A stretch of 64,000 nt of DNA from Candidatus Zixiibacteriota bacterium (GTDB taxonomy: Bacteria > Zixibacteria > MSB-5A5 > GN15 > JAAZOE01). The stretch's first letter is position 1. Each line of letters starts with the position of its first letter. The notes beneath the pieces were generated by a model. The model saw only the letters and a program-made list of their open reading frames with translations, was not told the DNA's origin and did no database searches. Shown piece by piece: positions 9,199 through 16,958 of the stretch. The position numbers were made by a program, and so were the translations under genes. The stretch is taken from positions 1-64,000 of the forward strand of contig JAZGGI010000042.1 in the NCBI GenBank assembly GCA_036480375.1, in the 5' to 3' direction.

Positions 9199-10770
9199 CT
9201 ATCTCAAGTCGTCAATCACTTTGGCATCCACCCAATAAATATTCCCTTCCCGAGAAAAAAAGATGTACTTTCCATCGGGTGATACGCTGGCAGCCATCTC
9301 TGGATCCCGAGATCCCCAGACTTTACTCAGATTCTTGGGCGTTGTCCAAGTAGTATCTTCTTCTCGGAAACTGATAAAGAGCCTGGCGCCTTCTTGCGGT
9401 CCATAGGGCATGGCATCGAATATCAGATAGCTCTCGTCGGGTGCGATGAAAGGGTGTGCCGCGTTATAATCGTCGTTGATTTTGTTGGATAGTTTTTGAA
9501 GCTTTTTATATTTGCCATCGTCCAGCCTTGATAAATAGATACCATCCCTTCCTGTAAAATAGATCGTGCCATCGTTGGCTGTTGAGACATACATGACATG
9601 GTTTTCTACAAATGGAGTCCTCAGAGGTTTTGGTTCTGCCCATCCCATTTCGGACTTGTTTAAAACCCATTGATGCATTCCTGTTGATTCCCCGTTTTCC
9701 TCGAGAGGCCTTCTTGTCCCGAAATAGAGTTTTTCTCCATCCGGTGAGATATGCGGTTCAAAATCAAAGGTTTTTCCAGAGAACCACGCTACCTCCGGTT
9801 CGGTCCATCGATTGTTGATTCGTCTTGTGACCATGATGGTATTCATTCTCAGGTTTTTAATCCCGCCGTTCGCTGTATAGTAGAACTCTTCGCCATCTGG
9901 AGAAAAAGTTCCTGCAAAATCTCCTCCATCTGTTGAGATGATCCCCGGTGTGAATATTTCAGGTATTTTGCCTGGCGGCTTCTGTCCCAGATACTCGCCT
10001 TCCAGAACCGGAAATCCCCATGGTCTATTATCAGCTTCTTTTTCTATGAGCAGATCAGCGACCTCCTGATGATTGCCTAGGGTTGCGAGGTGCAGGGGTG
10101 TTCTCATATCCAAGCTCTTTTTATTTATGTCCGATCCTTTATCAAGCAACAGTTCTATCACGGCCTTATAACCACCCGAAACGGCAAAGTGGAGCGGAGT
10201 CCGGCCGAAAGCATTCGAAGTATTCACATCCATCCCTTTTTCAACCAGATATTGAGTGAGGGCTAAGTGTCCTCCAGAGGCTGCACTGTGAAGGAGTGTC
10301 ATTCCATTCATACCCTTACTATTGATATCAATACCATTTCGTAATAACAATTCAATAATCTCTAGGTGTCCTCCGAATGCAGCATAAAAAGCAGGCGTAT
10401 GTCTACTCCTGCCCTTGGCATGAATATCCGCCCCTTTTTTGATTAATAACTCGATCACTTTTTGTTGACCATTTTGTGCGGCTACATGAAGGGGAGTTAT
10501 GCCAAAATAGGACTTCGTATCTACATCCGCCCCTTTTTCGATCATATACTCGATGACCTCTGTATGACCCTCTGACGCCGCAAAGTGGAGTGGTGTGTTG
10601 CCCGGTGTTCTTTTCATATCCCTGGCAGTGACCAATTTAGGATCTTTTTTCAATAGCATCTTGATGGTTGACATATCACCTTTTTCAGCTGCTTTGAATA
10701 TGTCCTGGGTCTGCACGGCCAATGAAGAGGAGACTAAAAAGCAGAGAATAAAGGCCCTTTTTATATTCAT
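9199..10770 (-). CDS. Secreted ankyrin-repeat protein fused to a PD40/TolB-like beta-propeller
   Basis: 523 aa. It has a signal peptide (about 1-20, LVSSSLAVQTQ), then about seven ankyrin repeats (about 22-245; recurrent TPLHFAASEGHTEVIEYMIEKG pattern, here TPLHFAA..GH and GADV/GADI), then a C-terminal half with PD40-type blades (FSPDGEEFYYTA, ISPDGEKLYFGTRR, VSPDGKYIFFSREG) like those of TolB and related propellers. Both halves are protein-interaction modules; no catalytic motif is visible. The start ATG at 10770 has GGAG about 7 nt upstream. It is probably periplasmic or surface-exposed. The ankyrin plus propeller combination on one exported chain is uncommon. Confidence 0.8.
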   Translation of the reverse strand: MNIKRAFILCFLVSSSLAVQTQDIFKAAEKGDMSTIKMLLKKDPKLVTARDMKRTPGNTPLHFAASEGHTEVIEYMIEKGADVDTKSYFGITPLHVAAQNGQQKVIELLIKKGADIHAKGRSRHTPAFYAAFGGHLEIIELLLRNGIDINSKGMNGMTLLHSAASGGHLALTQYLVEKGMDVNTSNAFGRTPLHFAVSGGYKAVIELLLDKGSDINKKSLDMRTPLHLATLGNHQEVADLLIEKEADNRPWGFPVLEGEYLGQKPPGKIPEIFTPGIISTDGGDFAGTFSPDGEEFYYTANGGIKNLRMNTIMVTRRINNRWTEPEVAWFSGKTFDFEPHISPDGEKLYFGTRRPLEENGESTGMHQWVLNKSEMGWAEPKPLRTPFVENHVMYVSTANDGTIYFTGRDGIYLSRLDDGKYKKLQKLSNKINDDYNAAHPFIAPDESYLIFDAMPYGPQEGARLFISFREEDTTWTTPKNLSKVWGSRDPEMAASVSPDGKYIFFSREGNIYWVDAKVIDDLR

Positions 10771-10841
10771 CTTTGTGCTCCTTGTACGCCTTCAGACTAC
10801 ATGGCAATACAAAAAAGTGTCTCTTAAATTACGACTTGAAA

Positions 10842-10867
10842 TGTCCAAAATGTTCTGACGACACACA
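10842..10867 (+). repeat. Dispersed 26-bp repeat, copy C (degenerate)
   Basis: Shares TGTCC, the nine bases TCTGACGAC and the overall spacing (one extra base) with copies A and B. It lies about 70 bp upstream of the ankyrin gene start. It is weaker than the other two copies. Confidence 0.3.
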
Positions 10868-10908
10868 TTTTCTTTCCCAGAAGATTTTTATCCTAAATTG
10901 ATTAAATC

Positions 10909-11031
10909 TCAGTTGGCACATGGTTCTGGGCCGCCTTTGAAGACATGGTTTATCAAATAAACGGCGTCGCCGACGTTATAATCACAATCACAATTGGCAT
11001 CGCCATAGGCATCCCCGGGTATATTCATCAA
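10909..11031 (-). pseudogene. Orphan dockerin-like C-terminal fragment
   Basis: The minus-strand frame ending at 10909 encodes IPGDAYGDANCDCDYNVGD and then AVYLINHVFKGGPEPC, the same C-terminal tag that ends the M28 peptidase at 61499. The upstream part of the open frame runs into the 3' end of the permease gene in a different frame and does not look like protein. No gene body is attached. I read it as the remnant of a secreted protein whose body was lost by deletion. Confidence 0.65.
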
Positions 11032-11074
11032 TGATAGCCAATATACGTACCGGCCGCCCATCATTCGTTTCGAC

Positions 11075-13693
11075 CTATTCGCATTTAAGACTATCCACTG
11101 GATTAGCCGAGGCCGCTCTAATCGCCTGGTAAACAACTGTCCCCAGCGCAGCAGTTAAAGCCAATAAAGTAGCAAAAGCATATATACCCAGACCGAGATC
11201 AATACGATAAGCAAAATTCTCCAACCATTTACGCATGATAAAATACGCAACCGGCCAGGCAACAATATTGGAAATTACAGCAAGGCCTAAAAACTGTCGG
11301 GTTAACAAGGCCACCACACCCGAAGTTGATGCGCCGAGTACTTTGCGAATTCCAATCTCTTTGGTTCTCTGCTCGGCGGCATAAGATGCCATTCCAAGCA
11401 GTCCCAGGCAACCGATAAATATTGCCAACAGACAGAAATAAAGCACGATTTTACTCAGCATTACTTCTTTTCGATATTGCCGGTCAAAATCCTCGTCGAG
11501 GAAGAAATAGTCATAAGGAATTCCCGGAGCGAACTGTTTCCAGATTTGCTCGATTGCCTCAATTGATTGAGTGACCGATATCCCGGCCAATTTGAGAGAG
11601 ACATCTCTCAAAGGTTCCCGCTCATATTGAATTACCAAAGGCTCAATTGGATTTTGGAGTGAATACTGATGAAAATCCTTAACGACACCAATCACTCGTT
11701 TTACTGAATTCGGTTCCGTGTCATCTGCCGGTGAGGTACGGATGATTTTGCCCAGGGGCTCATCCCAGCCTATCAATCGAACCGCCGCTTCGTTGATAAT
11801 GATTGCCTCGGAGACGTCAGTGGTGATCTCTGGCGAAAAATTTCTACCCTCAGCCAGAGTTATACCAAGGACTTCCAAAAATTCATGATCAGTGCCTATG
11901 TAATTCATCGTCTGGGATTCATCATCCATTTGACCTTCGGGGAAATAGATTGATTTTGAAATTCCGCGCCCGGGGATTCTGGTCGACGCAGTGACTCCCG
12001 CGACTCCCGGGGCTCTCTCCAGTTCACTCAGGAGAACGTCAAAATTATTACTGACTGCGGAATTTACGTTCGGCAAAACCAGAACCTGCGCGCCGTCAAA
12101 TCCCAGTTCCTGGTTTTTCATAAAATCAATCTGACTAAAAATGGTGAGCGTTCCGATGATTAGAATAATAGAAATGGAAAACTGAAAGACGACTAAGGCG
12201 CTACGAATCCCTGAACCTGATTTACTGGAGACCGGTACTTTTTTGAGAGTCTGCGATGGATTAAAAGCCGAAAGATAAAAGGCAGGATAACATCCGGCCA
12301 ACAAGCCGATCAATACGGCCCCGCCGAGTAATCCAAGCATCAACTCGAGATTGGTGAAATATTCGAGACTTATGTCACATCCCGCGAGATTATTGAACGC
12401 CGGTAGAGCCAATTCAAATAATATTAATGCCAGAGCGAAGGCTAACAGGCAGTATAATACAGCTTCACCGAGAAACTGCCCAATGAGTTTTCTACGATCA
12501 GCCCCAAATGTTTTCCTAAGGCCAACTTCACGAGCGCGAGAAGCGGAACGAGCGGTTGTCAGATTCACAAAATTGATACAGGCGATCAAAAGAACAAATA
12601 AGGCAACCGCCGTAAAGCTGTAAACATACGTCATATTACCAACAATTCCGTAATCTTGGCCAAAGTCGGAATGCAAGTAAATATCCTTTAACGGCTGGAA
12701 GTAGATTTTCATACTGCCCCCCATTGCAAGCAGATCTCCAAAATGCCTGTTTGCGAAGTCGTCCATTTTCTGCTCAACAGCGTGGTAATCAACACCCTCC
12801 TCAAAAATTAAATAGGTAGTTGTATTAAAATCGAACCAATCATTCAAATAATCCGAGCCGGTTGATACCAGGGTCTGGTGAGACCGAACGATATCGAACG
12901 TGATATGGGAATTGGAAGGAATGTCTCTAAATACCCCGGTCACAGTGTAATCATCTCTTCCGTTGAATCGTATAATCTGGCCGATTGGATCTGCATCTCC
13001 AAAATACTTCCGGGCCGTTGACTCAGATAAAACGGTTGTAAAAGGTTCTTCGAGAGCCGTCATCGGGTCTCCCCGTATCATTGAGAAATCAAAAACCTGG
13101 AATAGAGAATTTTCGGCAAAAGTAACATCATCCTCAAAATACTCACTCTCTCCGACGGTGACGGCGATTCGGGAATCTCCCGAAAATCTGACCGTAGCCG
13201 CAATTTCAGGGAATTCTTCCACCATGGCGGGACCCATGGGAGCGCTGCTGACAGGCACCCTTATCGGCGTACCAAAGTGTACATCAAGATATGGTCTGTA
13301 AATGCGATCGGCATTCTGATGAAAACTGTCAAAACTCAACTCATGCTGTACCCAGAGCATGATTAGAAGACTGCAAGCCATTCCTACCGCAAGGCCGGCA
13401 ATGGTGATAGTGAAATATCCAAATTGTTTCTTTATGTTGCGCCCGGTAATCTTTAAGTAATTTTTAAACATTACGATACTCCAGTAAATAGTGTTCCTCA
13501 TGAACCCCGGTAAAGACCTTAGAATTTCCCACCAGAACCACATCCATGCCACAATCGGAGACTTATGCCGAAGGATAGAAGCGTAAATTTGGCTCAAATC
13601 GCCCGCCGCATAATAAAAATCATCAGGCCTGGCAATCGCTTTGAGCAACCAGATGGCAAATTGGGGCAGTTTATCAGGTTGATCTTTGTTCAT
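11075..13693 (-). CDS. Large MacB/FtsX-type ABC transporter permease with permease-prefix domain
   Basis: 872 aa. The N-terminal about 75 residues (LPQFAIWLLKAIARPDDFYYAAGDLSQIY) look like the permease prefix domain of PadR-linked permeases. Then come TM1 (about 95-115), a MacB-like periplasmic domain, three helices around 375-480, a second periplasmic domain and a final set of three helices with the FtsX signature EQRTKEIGIRKVLGAS. The start overlaps the stop of the PadR gene by 4 nt, so they form one operon. No ATPase gene adjoins; such permeases borrow one encoded elsewhere. Substrates of this class are usually lipoproteins, peptides or antibiotics, but the sequence gives no hint here. Confidence 0.85.
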   Translation of the reverse strand: MNKDQPDKLPQFAIWLLKAIARPDDFYYAAGDLSQIYASILRHKSPIVAWMWFWWEILRSLPGFMRNTIYWSIVMFKNYLKITGRNIKKQFGYFTITIAGLAVGMACSLLIMLWVQHELSFDSFHQNADRIYRPYLDVHFGTPIRVPVSSAPMGPAMVEEFPEIAATVRFSGDSRIAVTVGESEYFEDDVTFAENSLFQVFDFSMIRGDPMTALEEPFTTVLSESTARKYFGDADPIGQIIRFNGRDDYTVTGVFRDIPSNSHITFDIVRSHQTLVSTGSDYLNDWFDFNTTTYLIFEEGVDYHAVEQKMDDFANRHFGDLLAMGGSMKIYFQPLKDIYLHSDFGQDYGIVGNMTYVYSFTAVALFVLLIACINFVNLTTARSASRAREVGLRKTFGADRRKLIGQFLGEAVLYCLLAFALALILFELALPAFNNLAGCDISLEYFTNLELMLGLLGGAVLIGLLAGCYPAFYLSAFNPSQTLKKVPVSSKSGSGIRSALVVFQFSISIILIIGTLTIFSQIDFMKNQELGFDGAQVLVLPNVNSAVSNNFDVLLSELERAPGVAGVTASTRIPGRGISKSIYFPEGQMDDESQTMNYIGTDHEFLEVLGITLAEGRNFSPEITTDVSEAIIINEAAVRLIGWDEPLGKIIRTSPADDTEPNSVKRVIGVVKDFHQYSLQNPIEPLVIQYEREPLRDVSLKLAGISVTQSIEAIEQIWKQFAPGIPYDYFFLDEDFDRQYRKEVMLSKIVLYFCLLAIFIGCLGLLGMASYAAEQRTKEIGIRKVLGASTSGVVALLTRQFLGLAVISNIVAWPVAYFIMRKWLENFAYRIDLGLGIYAFATLLALTAALGTVVYQAIRAASANPVDSLKCE

Positions 13694-14022
13694 GATTCAT
13701 GAGACCGCACTTTGGCCCCGGTTAACATCGCATTTATTGTGTTATTAAGCTCCCTCACTTCTGCAAGAGCCTCTATTCCTTCCTGGCTGACCGTATATAT
13801 TCTGCGGCTTCTGCCGCTTCTTCCCGGCAAAGGAGGCGCGACCGCCGCTTTCACCATTCCCTTTTCCAATAAACGATCCAAAACGTCATAGATCGCTCCG
13901 ATCGACCAGTATTTTCTCGTAATCCGAGCCAATTGCTCCCTGATTGTGACTCCATATGCGTCATCTTCCAGCTTCTTGATCGAGAGCAAAACCAGTTCTT
14001 CTTTTCTTGAAAGCCATTTCAT
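13690..14022 (-). CDS. PadR-family transcriptional regulator
   Basis: 110 aa winged-helix repressor-type protein. It has an N-terminal helix (LSRKEELVLLSIKKL), a tyrosine-containing helix-turn-helix (YWSIGAIYDVLDRLLEKGMV) and a wing with RRIYTVSQEG, all characteristic of PadR regulators. The start ATG at 14022 has GGAG upstream (GGAGTAAAAAGCGT). Its end overlaps the permease start (13690-13693). PadR/permease pairs of this architecture are common, and the regulator is expected to control its own operon, though no clear operator palindrome was recognised upstream. Confidence 0.9.
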   Translation of the reverse strand: MKWLSRKEELVLLSIKKLEDDAYGVTIREQLARITRKYWSIGAIYDVLDRLLEKGMVKAAVAPPLPGRSGRSRRIYTVSQEGIEALAEVRELNNTINAMLTGAKVRSHES

Positions 14023-14228
14023 ACGCTTTTTACTCCAATTATTCTGTAAACTAGAACAACATACTTTAATTACGGTCGGAAAAGCCTGAGGGTTTCATTT
14101 TTTTTCATGGCGGGTGAAATCTCAAGATGCTATATTGGCCAATTCTAAAAGACGATTATGGGTATGACCGATGATCGAGCCAAAAAGAACGATATATATT
14201 CGGTTCGGTCGATCTCAGCATCGCGGAG

Positions 14229-14705
14229 TTGCTTTTATATAACATGCGCCATGTCCAGCACGGTGCCGGCCAGCTGGTTGCAGCCACAATATCATGGGCT
14301 ATTGGCTCAACATATTCCCGGTATGCGGATCAACCATCATCAAAGTTATTGGGCGTTGGTATGCAAATGATAACCGGAGGAACAGGACTTTTAATAATAT
14401 CATTTATATCCGGTGAAATACTTGATTTAAATTTCAGCGCTATCACTCTCAGGTCCTGGTTTTCACTGGGCTATCTGATTTCGTTCGGATCGATCGCTTT
14501 TGCCGCCTATGTATGGTTACTATCCGCATCGACCCCGGCCAAAGCGTCAACCTATGCTTTTGTGAATCCTATAATAGCGTTAATTCTGGGCGCAATGCTG
14601 GCAGAAGAAACTCTTATTTCATGGACGCCAGGCTGTTCGATTTTAGTGATTGTTGCGGTCGTCATAATTAAGACACCCACACAACCCAAAATAAAACGCG
14701 CCTAA
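14229..14705 (+). pseudogene. 5'-truncated EamA/DMT-family transporter
   Basis: The frame encodes about five hydrophobic helices matching the second EamA repeat of drug/metabolite transporters (GQLVAATISWAIGSTYSRY, then FVNPIIALILGAMLAEE). Family members are about 300 aa with ten helices; only the C-terminal half is present. The preceding 70 bases, in any frame, lack the first repeat and no ribosome-binding site is evident. It converges on the Lys-rich miniprotein gene and overlaps its end by 4 nt. Most likely a deletion remnant. Confidence 0.7.
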
Positions 14706-14854
14706 TCACGATTCTTGTTGGCCTTCTTCTTTTTCTTCTTGGGTTTAGGTTTAGTGGTTTTGGGTGGGACATTCACCAATCGACGCATGATGTCGTCGAA
14801 GCCGATATCAGACTGGTCGCCGTTTTCAATCTTCGTCGTCTGTTTCCTTGGCAT
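14702..14854 (-). CDS. Lys-rich miniprotein downstream of the PIN gene
   Basis: About 50 aa: a short acidic/hydrophobic stretch (IGFDDIMRRLVNVPP) followed by a tail of Lys, Pro and Thr. Its ATG (14854) lies inside the PIN gene, whose stop is at 14826, so the two are overlapping and probably translated together. The ribosome-binding site is weak. Short proteins with an F-D-x-x-x-x-x-L-x-x-V-P-P core are seen next to PIN toxins, so an antitoxin or accessory role is possible, but this is inference. An earlier start at 14887 is possible. Confidence 0.5.
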   Translation of the reverse strand: MPRKQTTKIENGDQSDIGFDDIMRRLVNVPPKTTKPKPKKKKKKANKNRD

Positions 14855-15377
14855 TTTCTTCTTTACCAGTAAATAAGTCAGGCACACCCAGTGGTTTTTT
14901 GACCTTCAGGTCGTACCCAGCAACATTACCGTCGAGAGGTAACAAAGCTCGACTTTTGCCGGGTTTGTCTTTTCCGTCAAACGTGTAAAACGTTTCCACC
15001 TCATAATGAATAGCCGTTGCTAAATGAATCGCATCTGGAACAGATAGCGTTGGGAGATTTTCTTGATCCTTTATGTTCTGATAAAAGTCGCGCAAGTCAT
15101 GGGTTAACGTATACATATTGTGATCAGTGCTCGCCACCACAACATTTCGCCTTTGCAAGACATTATCAAAATCTCTTTGGGCCTTAACTGACAACGTGCA
15201 TCGCAAAACCTCTGCTCGCGTAACGGCACTTGTGATCATTCGTACCTTGTTGTCGTCGATGAGCCGCATGATTTCACTTATGCCCTTCGTCTCTTCGGGA
15301 TTCTTTCTTTGTTCGTTCTTTAACCAAGCAATGAAAATACACGAATCGAGGTACACAAGAGGTACTTTAATCGGCAT
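14826..15377 (-). CDS. PIN-domain ribonuclease
   Basis: 183 aa PIN-fold protein. The four acidic metal-binding positions are visible: Asp in VYLDSCIF, Glu in TRAEVLRC, Asp in VPDAIHLATA and Asp in YTFDGKD. The start ATG at 15377 is chosen because AGGAGG lies 7 nt upstream; a longer frame from 15452 lacks a site. It overlaps both neighbours: 11 bases with the 270-aa gene upstream, 29 bases with the Lys-rich miniprotein downstream. Known PIN proteins are mostly RNases, often VapC-type toxins. No classical AbrB/RHH antitoxin is encoded next to it, so the partner, if any, must be one of these unusual neighbours. Confidence 0.8.
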   Translation of the reverse strand: MPIKVPLVYLDSCIFIAWLKNEQRKNPEETKGISEIMRLIDDNKVRMITSAVTRAEVLRCTLSVKAQRDFDNVLQRRNVVVASTDHNMYTLTHDLRDFYQNIKDQENLPTLSVPDAIHLATAIHYEVETFYTFDGKDKPGKSRALLPLDGNVAGYDLKVKKPLGVPDLFTGKEENAKETDDED

Positions 15378-16170
15378 CGCGAAGCCTCCTAATAAAGTCC
15401 TCAGAACTAAGGTCGCCGGTAGCATCTGGCGCAACTCCCCGCAGGTCTGCAAAGGACGGTAGTTTATTATCAGGCGGATGTATCTCTATTCTGTTTACCT
15501 CTGCACAATGTGGAAACTTCGCTCTCGGGCGATACCCCAGGCGTCCATAAATAGTTATGTGTCTGTCAAGAGATTTGACGGCATCACCCTTTACGTCATC
15601 GGAGAATTTACACTTGATGCTAACCGGACCTGCAACGGGATAGACCCTAAATTCATTCTTGCCGCCGTGAATGTTGATCTGTTCCAACATACCGGTGATA
15701 CTGCCCTCAGCAAAATAATCCCCACCTAACACATCACCAATAAACTCATCCAAGTGACGACTAATATTTACGCGTTCGTTGTCGAACGCTACGTCAATGC
15801 TAGCAACCTCTTTATTGATACTGGACCCAAGTTTTCTGAAATCGTTTACAAGGGAATCGTCGAAATCTTCTGGGATTTCGCCTCTTTGGATATCGCCGAT
15901 ACCCTTGATAAACTTCACGCCCACAGCCTTAGTATAGTCGATAGAGGGTTCTTCCGGTATAGCTGCCACCTCAACGGTAGCGGGGCTGGAATACTCAAGA
16001 TTGGTGATCTGGAAAAACATCGTGGGCTGCCGTTTTCGGCTAACGAGCTTATCCATCCGTACTAATATCTTGTAAATGTGGGACAGTTCTTCTGCAAAAT
16101 CATCCAAGCGCAGGCGATCTCCGTCGTTTTTACGACTTCGGATTGTGAATTTCAATTTGTTTTCGGACAT
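15367..16170 (-). CDS. Uncharacterised protein preceding the PIN gene
   Basis: 267 aa, no signal peptide, no helices crossing the membrane. I start at ATG 16170 (AAGGTGG upstream) rather than the GTG nine bases earlier. The N-terminal third contains LDDFAEELSHIYKIL and YSSPATVEVAAIPEE. I do not recognise it firmly; its arrangement of a predicted helix, then a strand with SPATV, resembles a family of proteins of unknown function that co-occur with PIN genes. The C-terminus is charged (SSEDFIRRLRDAD) and overlaps the PIN start, indicating translational coupling. Confidence 0.65.
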   Translation of the reverse strand: MSENKLKFTIRSRKNDGDRLRLDDFAEELSHIYKILVRMDKLVSRKRQPTMFFQITNLEYSSPATVEVAAIPEEPSIDYTKAVGVKFIKGIGDIQRGEIPEDFDDSLVNDFRKLGSSINKEVASIDVAFDNERVNISRHLDEFIGDVLGGDYFAEGSITGMLEQINIHGGKNEFRVYPVAGPVSIKCKFSDDVKGDAVKSLDRHITIYGRLGYRPRAKFPHCAEVNRIEIHPPDNKLPSFADLRGVAPDATGDLSSEDFIRRLRDAD

Positions 16171-16211
16171 TGGTACCACCTTGCCATTTCTGTTGGTGTC
16201 AGAGCTAAATA

Positions 16212-16740
16212 CTATTCCGATGAGTCCCGATACAATAGCCTTTTGCCCTCTATCCCAACCAATGCAACGTTGGTGCGGTCAATATCGGACATCTGCCTAT
16301 TGTTGTACCTAAAATCAAACTCACCTATTATAACGCTTTAAATGGTTTGCACCGACATGTTGATAAATCCCAGTCAATCCGCGTTTCAAGATAATAAAGT
16401 AATTCTCAACTGTGTTTGTATGAATCCTACCGCACACGTATTCTCCTGCGCTACGGTTAACAACTTCGTGATTTTCAAATTCTTTGTCAATACCGGAATA
16501 GGCCCTAAAATCGTCGGTGAATATTTCCGTATCCTTTCTGATCTGTTCTTTCATTATCGGCTTCAAAGTCTTTGCCGCCACAGTAGGTACGTGATAAGAC
16601 CTAACTTCACCACCGCGCTCGACAAGAGAAAATACCTTTTCCTTATGACCCCAATCCCTGGCTCCGGGCCTGTGCTTTCCTTTATTCCCCCAATTGGGTT
16701 TGTTAAGTATATAATCGCCCAAAATAAAATATAGGCACAT
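16212..16740 (-). mobile_element. IS1595-family transposase remnant
   Basis: The minus frame from 16740 encodes the central ISXO2-like DDE core (FTDDFRAYSGI, HTNTVENYFIILKRGLTGIYQHV, HLKRY) and stops after HLKRYNR. Shifting by one base at about 16332-16336 continues the family C-terminus (GEFDFRYNNR, then DIDRTNVALVG) to a TAG at 16212. The indel fits one extra A in CGTTATAATAGG. The N-terminal zinc-ribbon and the first Asp region are missing. No terminal inverted repeats were identified. It is inactive and directly precedes the PIN cassette. Confidence 0.7.
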
Positions 16741-16958
16741 TATTTTTGTTTCCGATTAGGGTAACCAATCCGACCATTATAAATTACATGGATAAAGACG
16801 ACCTTTTTCAAAAGTAGATAGAGAATAAGAGGATAATTTATGCTCTGATTTTCTATAAATAAAAAACCGTTTGACTATGGGTTTACCAGGGTGTATTTTG
16901 CGCTATTCTTGATTCCGGAATATTGCCGGATATACTGATCTGAAGGAGGAGTCGATCT

